NCBI GenBank assembly: GCA_946406115.1
Contig: OX291542.1
Span: 22,951,321-23,015,320, forward strand
Source of the DNA: Apoda limacodes
Lineage: Eukaryota; Arthropoda; Insecta; Lepidoptera; Limacodidae
Length of the DNA stretch: 64,000 nucleotides
Direction of reading: 5' to 3'
In this document: in pieces, positions 1 to 15,615 of the stretch
How the letters are laid out: each line of letters opens with the position of its first letter
Position numbering within the stretch: the stretch's first letter is position 1
Position numbers and translations under genes: made by a program
Notes under the pieces: generated by a model
Told to the model about the DNA's origin: nothing
The model's database searches: none
The model's input: only the letters and a program-made list of their open reading frames with translations

Positions 1-580
1 TTAGGACTACTATTTGATTGCCACCAAGCTCTACAGGTAATATCATTCAGTAATACCGTGACGGTGGGTTGGATAAAGGGCCACAGTGGATCATTAGGCA
101 ACGGTGCGGCTGATGATCTAGCCAAAATCGGCTCAAGCTCGACGGCGATAGGGCCGGAGCCAATCATACCCATACCGTTCAACCAGCTGCGGTCCTGGCT
201 TAGACAACATTAATCAGAATGGGTGAATGGTACAGGTTGCCGACAGGCCAAGGACTCAACACCCAATCTAAACCCCAGACTAACTAAGACCCTGCTCTGA
301 GTGAACAGGGATAACCTAAGAATAGTAGTAGGGATCTTAACTGGTCACTGCTCACTTAACCGACATCTATTTCTTTTAGGTGTCACCAACAGCCACCTCT
401 ACAGAGCATGCATGGGGGCCGAAGAAACGCCGTCCCACGTAATGCTACATTGTGCTGGGGTGGAAGACAACAGGGCAAAACACCTGGGTACCCCAGTGGG
501 TACCCCAGGGACGCTCCAGGAGGCCTGCAACAATGTGGGTCACTTGTAGAGATTCTGGAAGGACGTGGGTTGGCTGCAAT
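1..580 (+). mobile_element. RNase H-bearing non-LTR retrotransposon, 3' coding remnant
   Basis: Frame 1 reads as the end of a LINE ORF2. It contains an RNase H segment (VGWIKGHSGSLGNGAADDLA, about 61-123) followed by the conserved C-terminal block LTGHCSLNRHLFLLGV and a Cys/His knuckle (CMGAEETPSHVMLHC, about 409-453). The element is dead: in-frame stops lie at 211-213 and 298-300, and the frame closes at 547-549 before a last recognisable LGWL-like end near 580. It lies on the opposite strand to PEX6, beside its last visible exon, so it probably sits in an intron. RNase H with this tail fits the I/LOA/Outcast-like groups; the exact clade is not resolved. Confidence 0.75.
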
Positions 581-671
581 AGTCGGCCCTCTGTTACGCA
601 CAAAGCCACCATCTACGTGTGGCAAGTGCGGAAATCAGCCCGCCACAAGAAGAAGATACTACGGTTTTTAC

Positions 672-6953
<6,282 letters not shown>

Positions 6954-7416
6954 ACTAAATTTACGATAGTAAATTCTATACTTAATCGCAAGGAACACTA
7001 AAAATGTGTTTAAATTGAACTTTGGATAGATAACCCTCAAAAAAAATTTTATCACCCATAATTTAAAAGAGGTCTGTTCATTCATAGTCTTACCAATCCC
7101 AATTTTGAAAATATTAGACTAACTTCGATAGATAAATAATTGTTTTCATAAAAATTTTAAATATGATTAAATAAATTAAAGGGTTTTTTACCATAGATGA
7201 AAAAAGTAAACTGAGCGCGTTCGATTTGGGATAAAGAATTAATATTTTCGTTACTTTTGTAGGGCGTTCCTTCTGAGCCGCGTTGCAATTTAAAGTACTA
7301 ACAGACGATCGAATTTGGTGCGGCCGAACCACGAACGCATTGCGATGTCGGACCGTATTCGGTCGTGTAGCGCATAGTATGCCGAACATTATTATTATTA
7401 TTTACGGTTCGAATGG
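6954..7416. other. PEX6 upstream region
   Basis: No gene was seen. A short CpG-rich stretch (about 7260-7390) stands out in the AT-rich surroundings. It could be promoter-associated or part of an unrecognised repeat. An open minus-strand frame crosses it but matches nothing I know. Confidence 0.3.
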
Positions 7417-7602
7417 TGTTAATTATGCATCATTCTATGCATAGATATTTATCTTATCTATGCTCTGACTTTTCACATACTTTGATTATGTTGCTAGACA
7501 ACCTAACTTCTTACTGTAATAAATAAAACAAATACTTTTATGTAATTTTCTAACATATTAATAAATGTGTGTTTCGTCTCTTAAAACATATTTAATTTAA
7601 CA
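7417..7602 (+). repeat. 5' LTR of the copia element, with adjacent primer binding site
   Basis: The segment begins TGTTAATTATGC and ends TTTAACA (TG...CA). It is followed at once by TGGTAGCAGAGC at 7603, the initiator-methionine tRNA-type primer site of insect Ty1/copia elements. At 186 bp it is short for the class. No second copy was seen downstream. Confidence 0.7.
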
Positions 7603-9575
7603 TGGTAGCAGAGCGTGTACAAATTTACAAGATTTAGTAGGTATCCCTATTACGAGTTTTGTCATGAAAAATGTCGAGTACCAAAATTGACCCTCTAACA
7701 AGAGAAAATTATGACACATGGGTGATACAGGCTGAAGCTGTACTTGTAAGACACAAATTATGAAAATATGTCGAGATTACCCTGACTGCTGATGCTGCAA
7801 TAACTGAAAAAGAAGGTGACAGACAGGCAAGATCTGAACCAATTCTTATAATCGCTCCTTCCGAGCTTAAACGAATTAAAAATTGTGCGACAGCTAAAAA
7901 ATTATGGAATTAATTGAAATACACTTATGCCAGTAAAGGACCTGCACGCAAGACATCCTTATTAAAGCAACAACAAGATCCTGACAAAATTAGAAGGACC
8001 CGATATACGTAGGCATTTGAGCAAATTCATGGATATTATTGACAAATTGGCAGATATGGATGAATCTATCAACGAAGACTTGTTAACAATCATGATTTTA
8101 TAAAGTCTTTTTTCTGAGTATGACAACTCCAAAGTCGCAATAGAATCGCGTGACATCCTTCTAAAGCCTGAAGAGCTTCAAACCAAGATAATAGAAGAGT
8201 GTAAATCACGGCATAGCCAAAACATGGTACATAGTGATGAACCTGAAATATTTTTACATGAAGAAGCCATATACGCATCCTGTAAAATTTGCAAACGAAA
8301 AGGTAACATTTTCAAACGCAAAAATCACAAAATTTGTAAACTGTTGGAAGAAAAATAATGAGAAGCATAAACTCAACAAATTTGATCATAAGAATCATTT
8401 TGCTACTCAGTGCCTACTCACACAAAAAGAGAAGCCTTTGAGGTAAAAACAGCATTTGGGTACTAAACAGTGGCTGTACGTCACACATGAGCTATCAAAA
8501 AATAATTCTGGAAAGTTGAAATTTGCAACTGAAGGACATACCGCAGAAATAAAAGGAAAGGGTACTGTTTCATTTTCATCTAAAAATGGTAAAGGATTTG
8601 CACTTACACATCTGCAAGAGACGCTGTACGTTCCTAGTCTTTCCACTAACTTGATGTCAATCAGTAAAATGACTGATGCTGGCTGCTCTGTCCTTTTACC
8701 GAGAAAAAGGCAATTATCAAAAATCCAAAAGATGGAATAACTCTAACCGAATAAAGATGAACTAAATAATCTAACCAATGATAACGATAACAAAGTACTA
8801 ACTTTTACAAAGAAAACGAACCCATCAAACATCAATGACTGGCACAGAAAATTTATAGAAAGTAAATAAAACTTTAATTGGATTAAACTTTGATGCAACT
8901 GAAACCTTGGCTGATTGTGAAGCCTGTATACAAGCAAAACTACATCGAGTTCCTGCTTTTACTGAGAAAATAACTCAGCGGGCTAAAGAAAGCTTAGAAA
9001 TCGCTTATAGCGAAGTATGTGGACCTATTCAAACACCCACAATAAGCGGAAATAGGTACTTTGTTACTTTTATAGATGACTTTACCTGATATAGTCATGT
9101 TTCTTTGATTAAAAATAAAAACGAAGTATTAGAAAAATTCAAACAGTTTAAGGAGTTGGCCGAAACATGTACTGGAATCAAAAGCAAGATCATACAAACC
9201 GATAATGGGTCTGAATACGTCATCAAGGTTATACAAAGAAGACTTACCGCACCTTATATTCCAAACCAAAACGGAGTTGCCGGACGGAAGAACCGAACTC
9301 TTGTGGAGAAAGCAAGAGCAAGGATGATCGATGCAAAGGTACCACTAAAATTCTGGGGCGAAGCAGTAGTAACTGCGAACTACTAAATAGCGCTATCCAG
9401 AACCAAACGCCATTTGAACTATGGGTTCGCAGAAAGTCATGCATAAATCATTTGCACATATTTGTTTTAAAGACTTAGGTTCTAAGAAAAGGCACTAATG
9501 GTCATAAATTTGCTCCAAAGGCAATTAGATATTTTTGGGATATTTTGAAGCATCAAAAGCATTCAAGATCTTCAT

Positions 9576-9972
9576 ACCCTCTGTGGGCAACGGCCCGCAT
9601 TGTAAATACTTTTATAGTTAATGACTGGCTGGACGGACTGGTAAGTAATAATTGTCATCTTTCGCGCGCATGCGTGATGAGGAAAAATCGAGTAGGCCGC
9701 GCCGGATTTTCAATTGTTTTTTCTCTCTGATTTGGAGACTGAATTTGTAAACATGGATATTTTCTGTTCTTATAATTATTTTATAAAATATAAAATGAGT
9801 GTGAATTAGTGTGCAAAATGTATATAAATCTTACTCTACATAAAGTAAATAGTGTACTATAATAGTTTGTGTATATAGTGCATAAAGCTGTGTGAATAAA
9901 TTATGTAAATAGACATCTATGTTTTCTTCTAGGTGAGTTAGTATTATCATAATGCCACACCTCCAAAAATAG
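9576..9972. repeat. Insertion within the copia element
   Basis: The copia frame reads FEASKAFKIFIP just before this block and resumes as a SKDIRVMK-like segment after it. In related elements these two parts are nearly adjacent. The block is non-coding and has TCATA at both borders (before 9576 and before 9953), which could be a target-site duplication. Class unknown. Confidence 0.35.
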
Positions 9973-11499
9973 AATATTCATATCTAAAGATATTCGCGTG
10001 ATGAAGACTATGTTTTATGAAGAACAGAGTAACAATGAGCCAATAATGTTTTTTAATGAACTTAATGAACAACCTAAGGAACATACGCAACGCAAGCAAG
10101 TGGCAATCACGTTAAAAGATGACATTGATGAACAGAACAATAGTGATACAGGTATTCAAGAAGACGATGGAATATTGCAACACAGCTTAGTCAATAGCAC
10201 TGGAGATATAACAGAAGCTGAACAAGCAAACAATGAGAGTGACTATGAATCTCAGTCCAGTCTTAATGACTCTGTTCATGAAAATGATTCTGTTCACAAT
10301 TGTAATTTTGAAGAAAATACTTTACAAGCGATAATTTTGAGAGACAGGTCAAACATAACAGCACCTAAGCACTATGATGATTTTATTTTGGCAGCTGCTA
10401 AAGAAATTGAGAACCTTCATAAGCCAAAAGAACCTCTAACTTACAAAGAAGCGATAGAATTTCCTGATAGAGCAAAATGAAGAGAGGCCATTAACGAATA
10501 AATAACTTCTCTGAACGAGCACCAAATCTGGGAATTAGTCAATCTACCCAAAGGCGCTGCCTTGCAAGTGGGTATTTAAAATAAAAATGAGCCTTGATGG
10601 CAACATTGAGCGATACAAAGCCAGAATGGTTATTAAGGGTTACTCCCAAAAACCTGGAGTGGATTATGATAAGACATTCAGTTCAGTGGTTCGTCTGAGC
10701 ACTGTACGAGTATTGCTTGCCATAGCAGTTAAAGAAAATTTGAAACTACGTCAGTTTGATGTGTCGACTGCTTTCCCTTATGGCACCGTAGAATAAGAAC
10801 TCTACATAAAACAGCCTGAAGGCTTTCAAGACGGCACCAAAAGAGTCTGTAAGCTAAAACGCAGTCCCTATGGATTAGAGCAAGCACCACGCTGCTGGAA
10901 TAGCTGCGTCCCTAATTTCTTAAAAGAATTAGGATTTCAACAGAGTGACACAGATCCATACCTTTATACTAGGATAAGAGGACAATCCAAAGTCTTAATT
11001 GATCTTAATGTTGATGATAGACTTGTAGCGTACAATACCAATAAAGCAGGTGATGAATATAAAAGAATTTACAATTAAAATTGCAATAAAAGAATTGCAA
11101 GTTATATCCTTAGTGCCTAAATACCTGATAATAGCTATTAAGAAAATAGTGATCAAATTAAAATGTACACAATAATTACACAAAAAAACAATGTATTGTG
11201 TTCCTTTATTTCGTATTTAAATAAATAAAGAAACACATCTGACACGCTCGTTTAGCTAGCTGCTAAATATGATAATAAAACTGGAGGAATATTAGATTCA
11301 GCCTCGTTGACTAAATGTCAGTCTTAAATGCCAGTCTTATTGAATAATAATTAGTTGATGTGAACAAAAATAACGCATAACTATCTGAAGAAGTCATATT
11401 TTTCTGCAAAATTATATGTTAGGCAGAATACATATCATTAAGAAGTAAATACATTCATTAATATAGTTTTGTATAACTTTTAATCAATACTGTTTTTTA

Positions 11500-11935
11500 G
11501 GGTTCCGTACCCAGAGGGTAAAATACGGCACCCTATTACTAAGACTCCGCTGTCCATCCGTCCGATCGTCCGTCCGTCTGTCACCAGGCTGTATCTTATG
11601 AACCGTGATAGATAGACAGTTGAAATTTTTACAAAAGATGTATTTCTGTTGCCACTATAACAACAAATACTAAAAAAACAGAATAAAATAAATATTAAAG
11701 GAGGCTCCCATACCAAAAACGTGATTTTTTTTGTTCGTTTTTGCTCGATATTGATAACGGCAACAGGTTGAAATATTTACATAATATTTAGCTATAAATA
11801 AATAATTAAATTAAAATAAAACAAATATTTAAGAGGGGCTCCCATACAAAAAACGTGATTTTTTTGCTGTTTTTATAGATAATGGCACGGAACCCTTCGT
11901 GCGCGAGTCCGACTCGCACTTGACCAATTTTTTTT
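11500..11935 (+). repeat. Foldback-plus-tail repeat (GTCCGACTCGCACTTGG family), copy 1
   Basis: It starts with GGGTTCCGTACCC and ends with CACGGAACCCTTCGTGCGC, GAGTCCGACTCGCACTTGACC and a T-run. The two ends are inverted copies of each other, followed by a short hairpin (GCGAGTC-C-GACTCGC) and the T-tract. Inside are GTCCGTCTGTCACCAGGCTG and two GGCTCCCATAC blocks. Related copies or ends lie at about 28486-28930 (-), 36240-36563 (+), 38278-38450 (+), 39795-39890 (-), 43055-43592 (+), 43905-43970 (+), 50840-50905 (+), 51862-51935 (-), 55085-55505 (-), 56200-57075 (-), 57160-58052 (+) and 60190-60490 (+). Confidence 0.75.
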
Positions 11936-13690
11936 AAGTAGGTAGAATATATGTGAATAAATTTTGCGCATCTAATTTATTGAATTAATTTTTAGCATTG
12001 ATAAGCCTAAAGTACTTAGGCCAAACTAGATTGTCCTGGACGAAACTAGTATATCATGACACGCTAAGAATAAACCCGTTTGGCCCGGGACAAACTAAGT
12101 TGGCCTTAAATCTGGTTTGGCCGGTAACATTTGGCCCAAATCAACCTCGTGAGAGTAGGCCGTAACAAAACAGTAGAGACGCATGAGGCTGGTAGGGTGC
12201 ATATATTACCCTAAACTTGGGTACAGTAATTATTTTTTTACATTCTCATACCAACTCGACTGTTGTGACTGTTAAAATGACAGGTGTTTATTGTGTTATT
12301 TCAATTATAAAATGTTCTTGTCGATTTCTATGTGAATTTTAGAATTATTAAAATAAGGAAAGTGCTGCATAGTTTGTGGTTGCAGAAGTGTATGGAAAGC
12401 AGGTCATGGCATCAAATTCACAGATTTGGCCTAAGTTTACTCATTTGAATATTTCATGTTTTTCTTTGATAAATAAGGAATTTTACTGTAAAACATATGC
12501 CTTTCAAATTTTAACAATATTGCAGAATCCTTAGATGTCTTTTAATTGGTCTCCAGTGTTTTAGTTTCCATATAAATTCTGCATAAGATCTTGTGGAAAA
12601 AGTTTGGCCTAAATACTTTAGTAAATAAATTCATCCTTGTCAAACTAGAATGGATTTATTGTTTTTTTTTCTAAAAATACAAAAAATATGTAGGTTATGA
12701 TATTCCTTTAACATTTGGTCACCCTTATCAATGTTCACAACATGATCTTATTCATAAACATTACTATGCTCATTCAGAAGCGGCTCGTCCTAAGGAGCAC
12801 TGGTGCAGCGCACTCCCATTAATAATTATCTACTTAAGAAACAATATTTTTTAGATTTTACTTAATATAAATAATTATTATGCTTCGATTACTCTTTATG
12901 TGAAAATAGAATTTTACTAAAAAAAATCTGTACACACACAGTCAACTCAAGATTAAGTATTGAATTGCACTGAAGAGACTGTGTCACTAAGTGAAGCGCT
13001 AGCAATTGCACTCCTATGAAAGAGAAAGTTCGACACAGTCTCACACGTGATATAGAAGATTTTGTATGAAAAATTAGCAGATATGGAGCGCCGCTCCTAG
13101 GCTATGTAAAAAAAATACTGTTACCAGCTTGACCCCGCCTTCGGTCCGACGGCGCCGCGGCAGTGCGGTATTGCCGCTCTTATCACAACAAATGTTTTAT
13201 TCGTACGCGCGAGTTTTTGATTAACAAATTAACCTTTTTAAATTACCTACATATACCTACATAAACAGTTTGTTAATTATCTAATAAGCAAAATTAAATG
13301 TGATTATTGTGATGAAATTAGGCAGTGCTAAAATATTTTAGTAATTCAGATTGAAATAAAGACAAAGGTTCCCAAAAATGTGACACGAAAGCATACACGC
13401 GCGACGCGCGTTTGTAATCCTAAATATGCAAATGAATTTTAGTTATAAAAAGAATAATAAAAGGTTAGCATTTAAGCAACTCCTCTTTTGTTTTTTTCTT
13501 AATGAACACCCATTAAAATTTGTCACGAGCCGCCTCTGTGCTCATTTACTAATTCTAAATGATTACAATTACATTGAATTTGGTTATGAAGACATAGATG
13601 ATCATGGCTCGCAATGAATGGCTTGGTAAAATATTTTAAATGCGTTTATGTGCATAAGCTTAGTTTTGTTTTGCATTGATAGCTAGACCA
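11936..13690. other. Repeat-derived intergenic region
   Basis: No gene was seen. About 12010-12140 is a patch with many TTTGGCC / GGCCAAA words. About 12145-12215 resembles a SINE 3' end. Between about 12776 and 13107 two GC-rich ends (GCGGCTCGTCCTAAGGAGC and GGAGCGCCGCTCCTAGGC) flank AT-rich sequence, which could be a degenerate hAT-like MITE. The rest is AT-rich and unassigned. Confidence 0.35.
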
Positions 13691-13699
13691 ATGTCATAT

Positions 13700-14240
13700 G
13701 CCCATTTACATAAGATGTTGTGGTTTTTTTTGCATTGTAGCTTGTGTTTCCTCCAGAATCATTAAAAAGTTGGGCCCTGTATTAATTTTTTTCTAATTTA
13801 GAAAAAATAGTTTCATAAATTAAATTATCTAATGCCTTAGAAAAGTCTAAAAAGATAGTAAAAACATAGTTTTTCTTATTTAAGTATTTGTTTATATCAT
13901 AACTAAACACGTTTAAAAGTTGAGAGGTACTCCAGTTTTTATTCAAACCCTACTGTTTTTCATTGTTATCTTGTTATTGATTATATTGTTACCTAGTAAA
14001 TATTTATTTTGTTACCGAAATACCTTTTATCAATACATGACAGTATGGTTATTAGCCTATAGTTATTTATGTCGATTTTTATAAATGGGTTATTTCAAAT
14101 TTTAGTTTGTCCGGGTAAGTTGATTTCGAAATAAATGTGTTTATTATGTGCGCGATGACAGGTTGAGTAGCGTAGTTATTAATTAGGGAGATTATCCGGA
14201 ATATTGGGAACCCACTATCAACTCAGAAAGGTCAAAAAAA
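13700..14240 (-). mobile_element. LINE reverse transcriptase fragment (CR1/Jockey type)
   Basis: Minus-strand reading gives the ordered RT blocks VIAHIINTFISKSTYPDKLK, NNYRLITILSCIDK and IFLDFSKALDNL. They correspond to the linker before the RT, RT motif 1/2 and the first catalytic-Asp motif. Frameshifts and stops separate them. It is a dead fragment with no ends visible. Confidence 0.65.
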
Positions 14241-14279
14241 TTGGCTTCATGTATTTGTTCATAGTGCACTCTCCAGTGA

Positions 14280-14560
14280 TCACATCTATATCTATACATA
14301 TAATAAAATGGTAGGAAAGTCAAAACTGTACATTGAATATTTTTTTAAAAGAATACTTGGGGTGTGCTCTACAATCGATACCGAAGCCAAAAATATAGTT
14401 TTTAGAATTTTTGTCTGTTTGTCTGTATGTATGTTCGGGATAAACTCAAAAAGTACTGCATGGATTTACTTCAAATTTAGCACGAATATTATTTAGAAGT
14501 CGGGTCTGCATATAGGCTATATACTATCACGCTTTTACCTACGAGGAATGAGCAGTGAAC
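14280..14560 (+). repeat. Interspersed non-coding repeat
   Basis: It begins CTATACATATAATAAAATGG and carries GTTTGTCTGTATGTATGTTC and CTCAAAAAGTACTGCATGG. These are phrases of a common lepidopteran repeat whose copies start with the same TATACATATAA word. A related start is seen at 41384. Confidence 0.45.
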
Positions 14561-14872
14561 CTTTATTTCTTCAACGCATTCTGTAACAACGTGTAATCTA
14601 ACGACGCATATTTGACTTGCTTCTTAATTATTAATTATTCTACTCACACATAGCCATTTATTTTATGTCAAAAAATCGTGTAAAGTCATAACTTAGATGT
14701 GTTATAATTTTTTTATAAATTACAACTGTAATTTAAAAAATTAAAAAGTAAACTATGTGCATATAATGTGTATATAATGCGCAGTCCATAGGAGATTACA
14801 GAACTCGAAGCTTATGATTGATACCACAACGTCACCACCTCAGATCAAATTATTTGGTGGTTCTGTTCTCTA

Positions 14873-15426
14873 AGGGTGGGACTATAGGCATCCGGAATCT
14901 TTCCGGATCGAGACAAAAATATTTCGGTATGATTTCGACTACATGCAGCCGGTTTGGATCCGGAGAGAAATTGACTCAGTCGGCCGCCAGTACTTGCATT
15001 GGATAGTTGTTGTTTTGTTTTAAATTAAAAAGTCTTTAGTTAAATTAAATCTTTAGTTAAGATTTTGTGTTTAAATGCATGTAACCATTGTAACAAAAAA
15101 AATTATGATGAAATAGAATGGTAACTTTATTTTTAAAATGCTTGCGTCCCTTTTCATAGCCGTGACTCTGTCACCCACACTATCGCTTTGTCCGGAACGA
15201 GATGTCAGTTTTATACAACAGAACATTATGTTATTGAAGGCCTCCACCCACACATGCAAACAAAAAACGAGACTGCGCGTCCGGAGAAATAAGATCAAGA
15301 TCCGGTTGCTTCCAGATAAAATTCGGGATCAAATAATTACGGATGCTATGTAGTCGATGCGGGACAAATGTTTGTTTGAGCGACGGATTGGATAGATTGA
15401 AGTATTCCGGATGCTAGTCTAGCCCT
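14873..15426. repeat. MITE with about 25-bp terminal inverted repeats, upstream of RpS25
   Basis: The left end reads AGGGTGGGACTATAGGCATC and the complement of the right end reads AGGGCTAGACTAGCATCCGG; both continue into CCGGAAT. The interior (about 500 bp) is non-coding with several CCGGA words. The element ends about 60 bp before the RpS25 promoter palindromes. No clear target duplication was found, so the superfamily is open. Confidence 0.6.
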
Positions 15427-15487
15427 CACTGTGCTTTCGGGCAATTCGTTCGAACTCTCATCACGTTAATGTTGCATGAATTAAATG

Positions 15488-15556
15488 AAAAAAATCGATA
15501 GAGTTATTAAATTATCGATTGTGACTGATAGTATCGTACTATCGATAGTACAATCG
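15488..15556. promoter_or_regulatory. DRE-like ATCGAT cluster in the RpS25 promoter
   Basis: Three ATCGAT sites lie within 60 bp. The last is in the perfect 16-bp palindrome GTACTATCGATAGTAC (15536-15551). In Drosophila, TATCGATA is the DREF-binding element of housekeeping promoters. The position, about 40-100 bp before the presumed start of transcription, fits that role. Function here is inferred. Confidence 0.5.
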
Positions 15557-15591
15557 AAAGTCTTCAATCAATCACTCATCACTATCACTAG

Positions 15592-15606
15592 TTCTTTCTT
15601 TTCTTC
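15592..15606 (+). promoter_or_regulatory. Terminal oligopyrimidine (TOP) start of RpS25 mRNA
   Basis: A run of pyrimidines (TTCTTTCTTTTCTTC) ends 9 bp before the ATG. Ribosomal protein transcripts normally begin at a C inside such a tract, which places their translation under TOR/LARP1-type control. The resulting 5' UTR would be very short, about 10-25 nt. Confidence 0.6.
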
Positions 15607-15615
15607 GGTTCCAAA

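Larger units (their letters stand above)
7417..11090 (+). mobile_element. Ty1/copia-type LTR retrotransposon, decayed, 3' end missing
   Basis: The order is 5' LTR, primer binding site, gag, protease region, integrase and reverse transcriptase. Gag starts at ATG 7671 and hits an in-frame TGA where HKLW is expected, near 7762. A protease-like region lies around 8460-8740. Integrase spans about 8900-9390 and shows the DDE core segments FVTFIDDFT, IIQTDNGSEY and PNQNGVAGRKNRT. Reverse transcriptase spans about 10560-11070 (YKARMVIKGYSQKPGVDYD, then QFDVSTAF, then SPYGLEQAPRCWN); the YVDD box reads NVDD. Stops and frameshifts break every domain, so it is inactive. No RNase H domain and no 3' LTR are recognisable. 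A foreign block interrupts the region after integrase. Confidence 0.85.

Noticed and set aside
7114..7389. Minus-strand frame of 91 codons upstream of PEX6
   Set aside because: The CpG-rich half looks promoter- or repeat-like and the rest is AT-rich intergenic; no recognisable domain.
7417..11090. Copia element as an active transposon or domesticated gene
   Set aside because: Stops in gag, integrase and RT, a mutated YVDD box and no 3' LTR.
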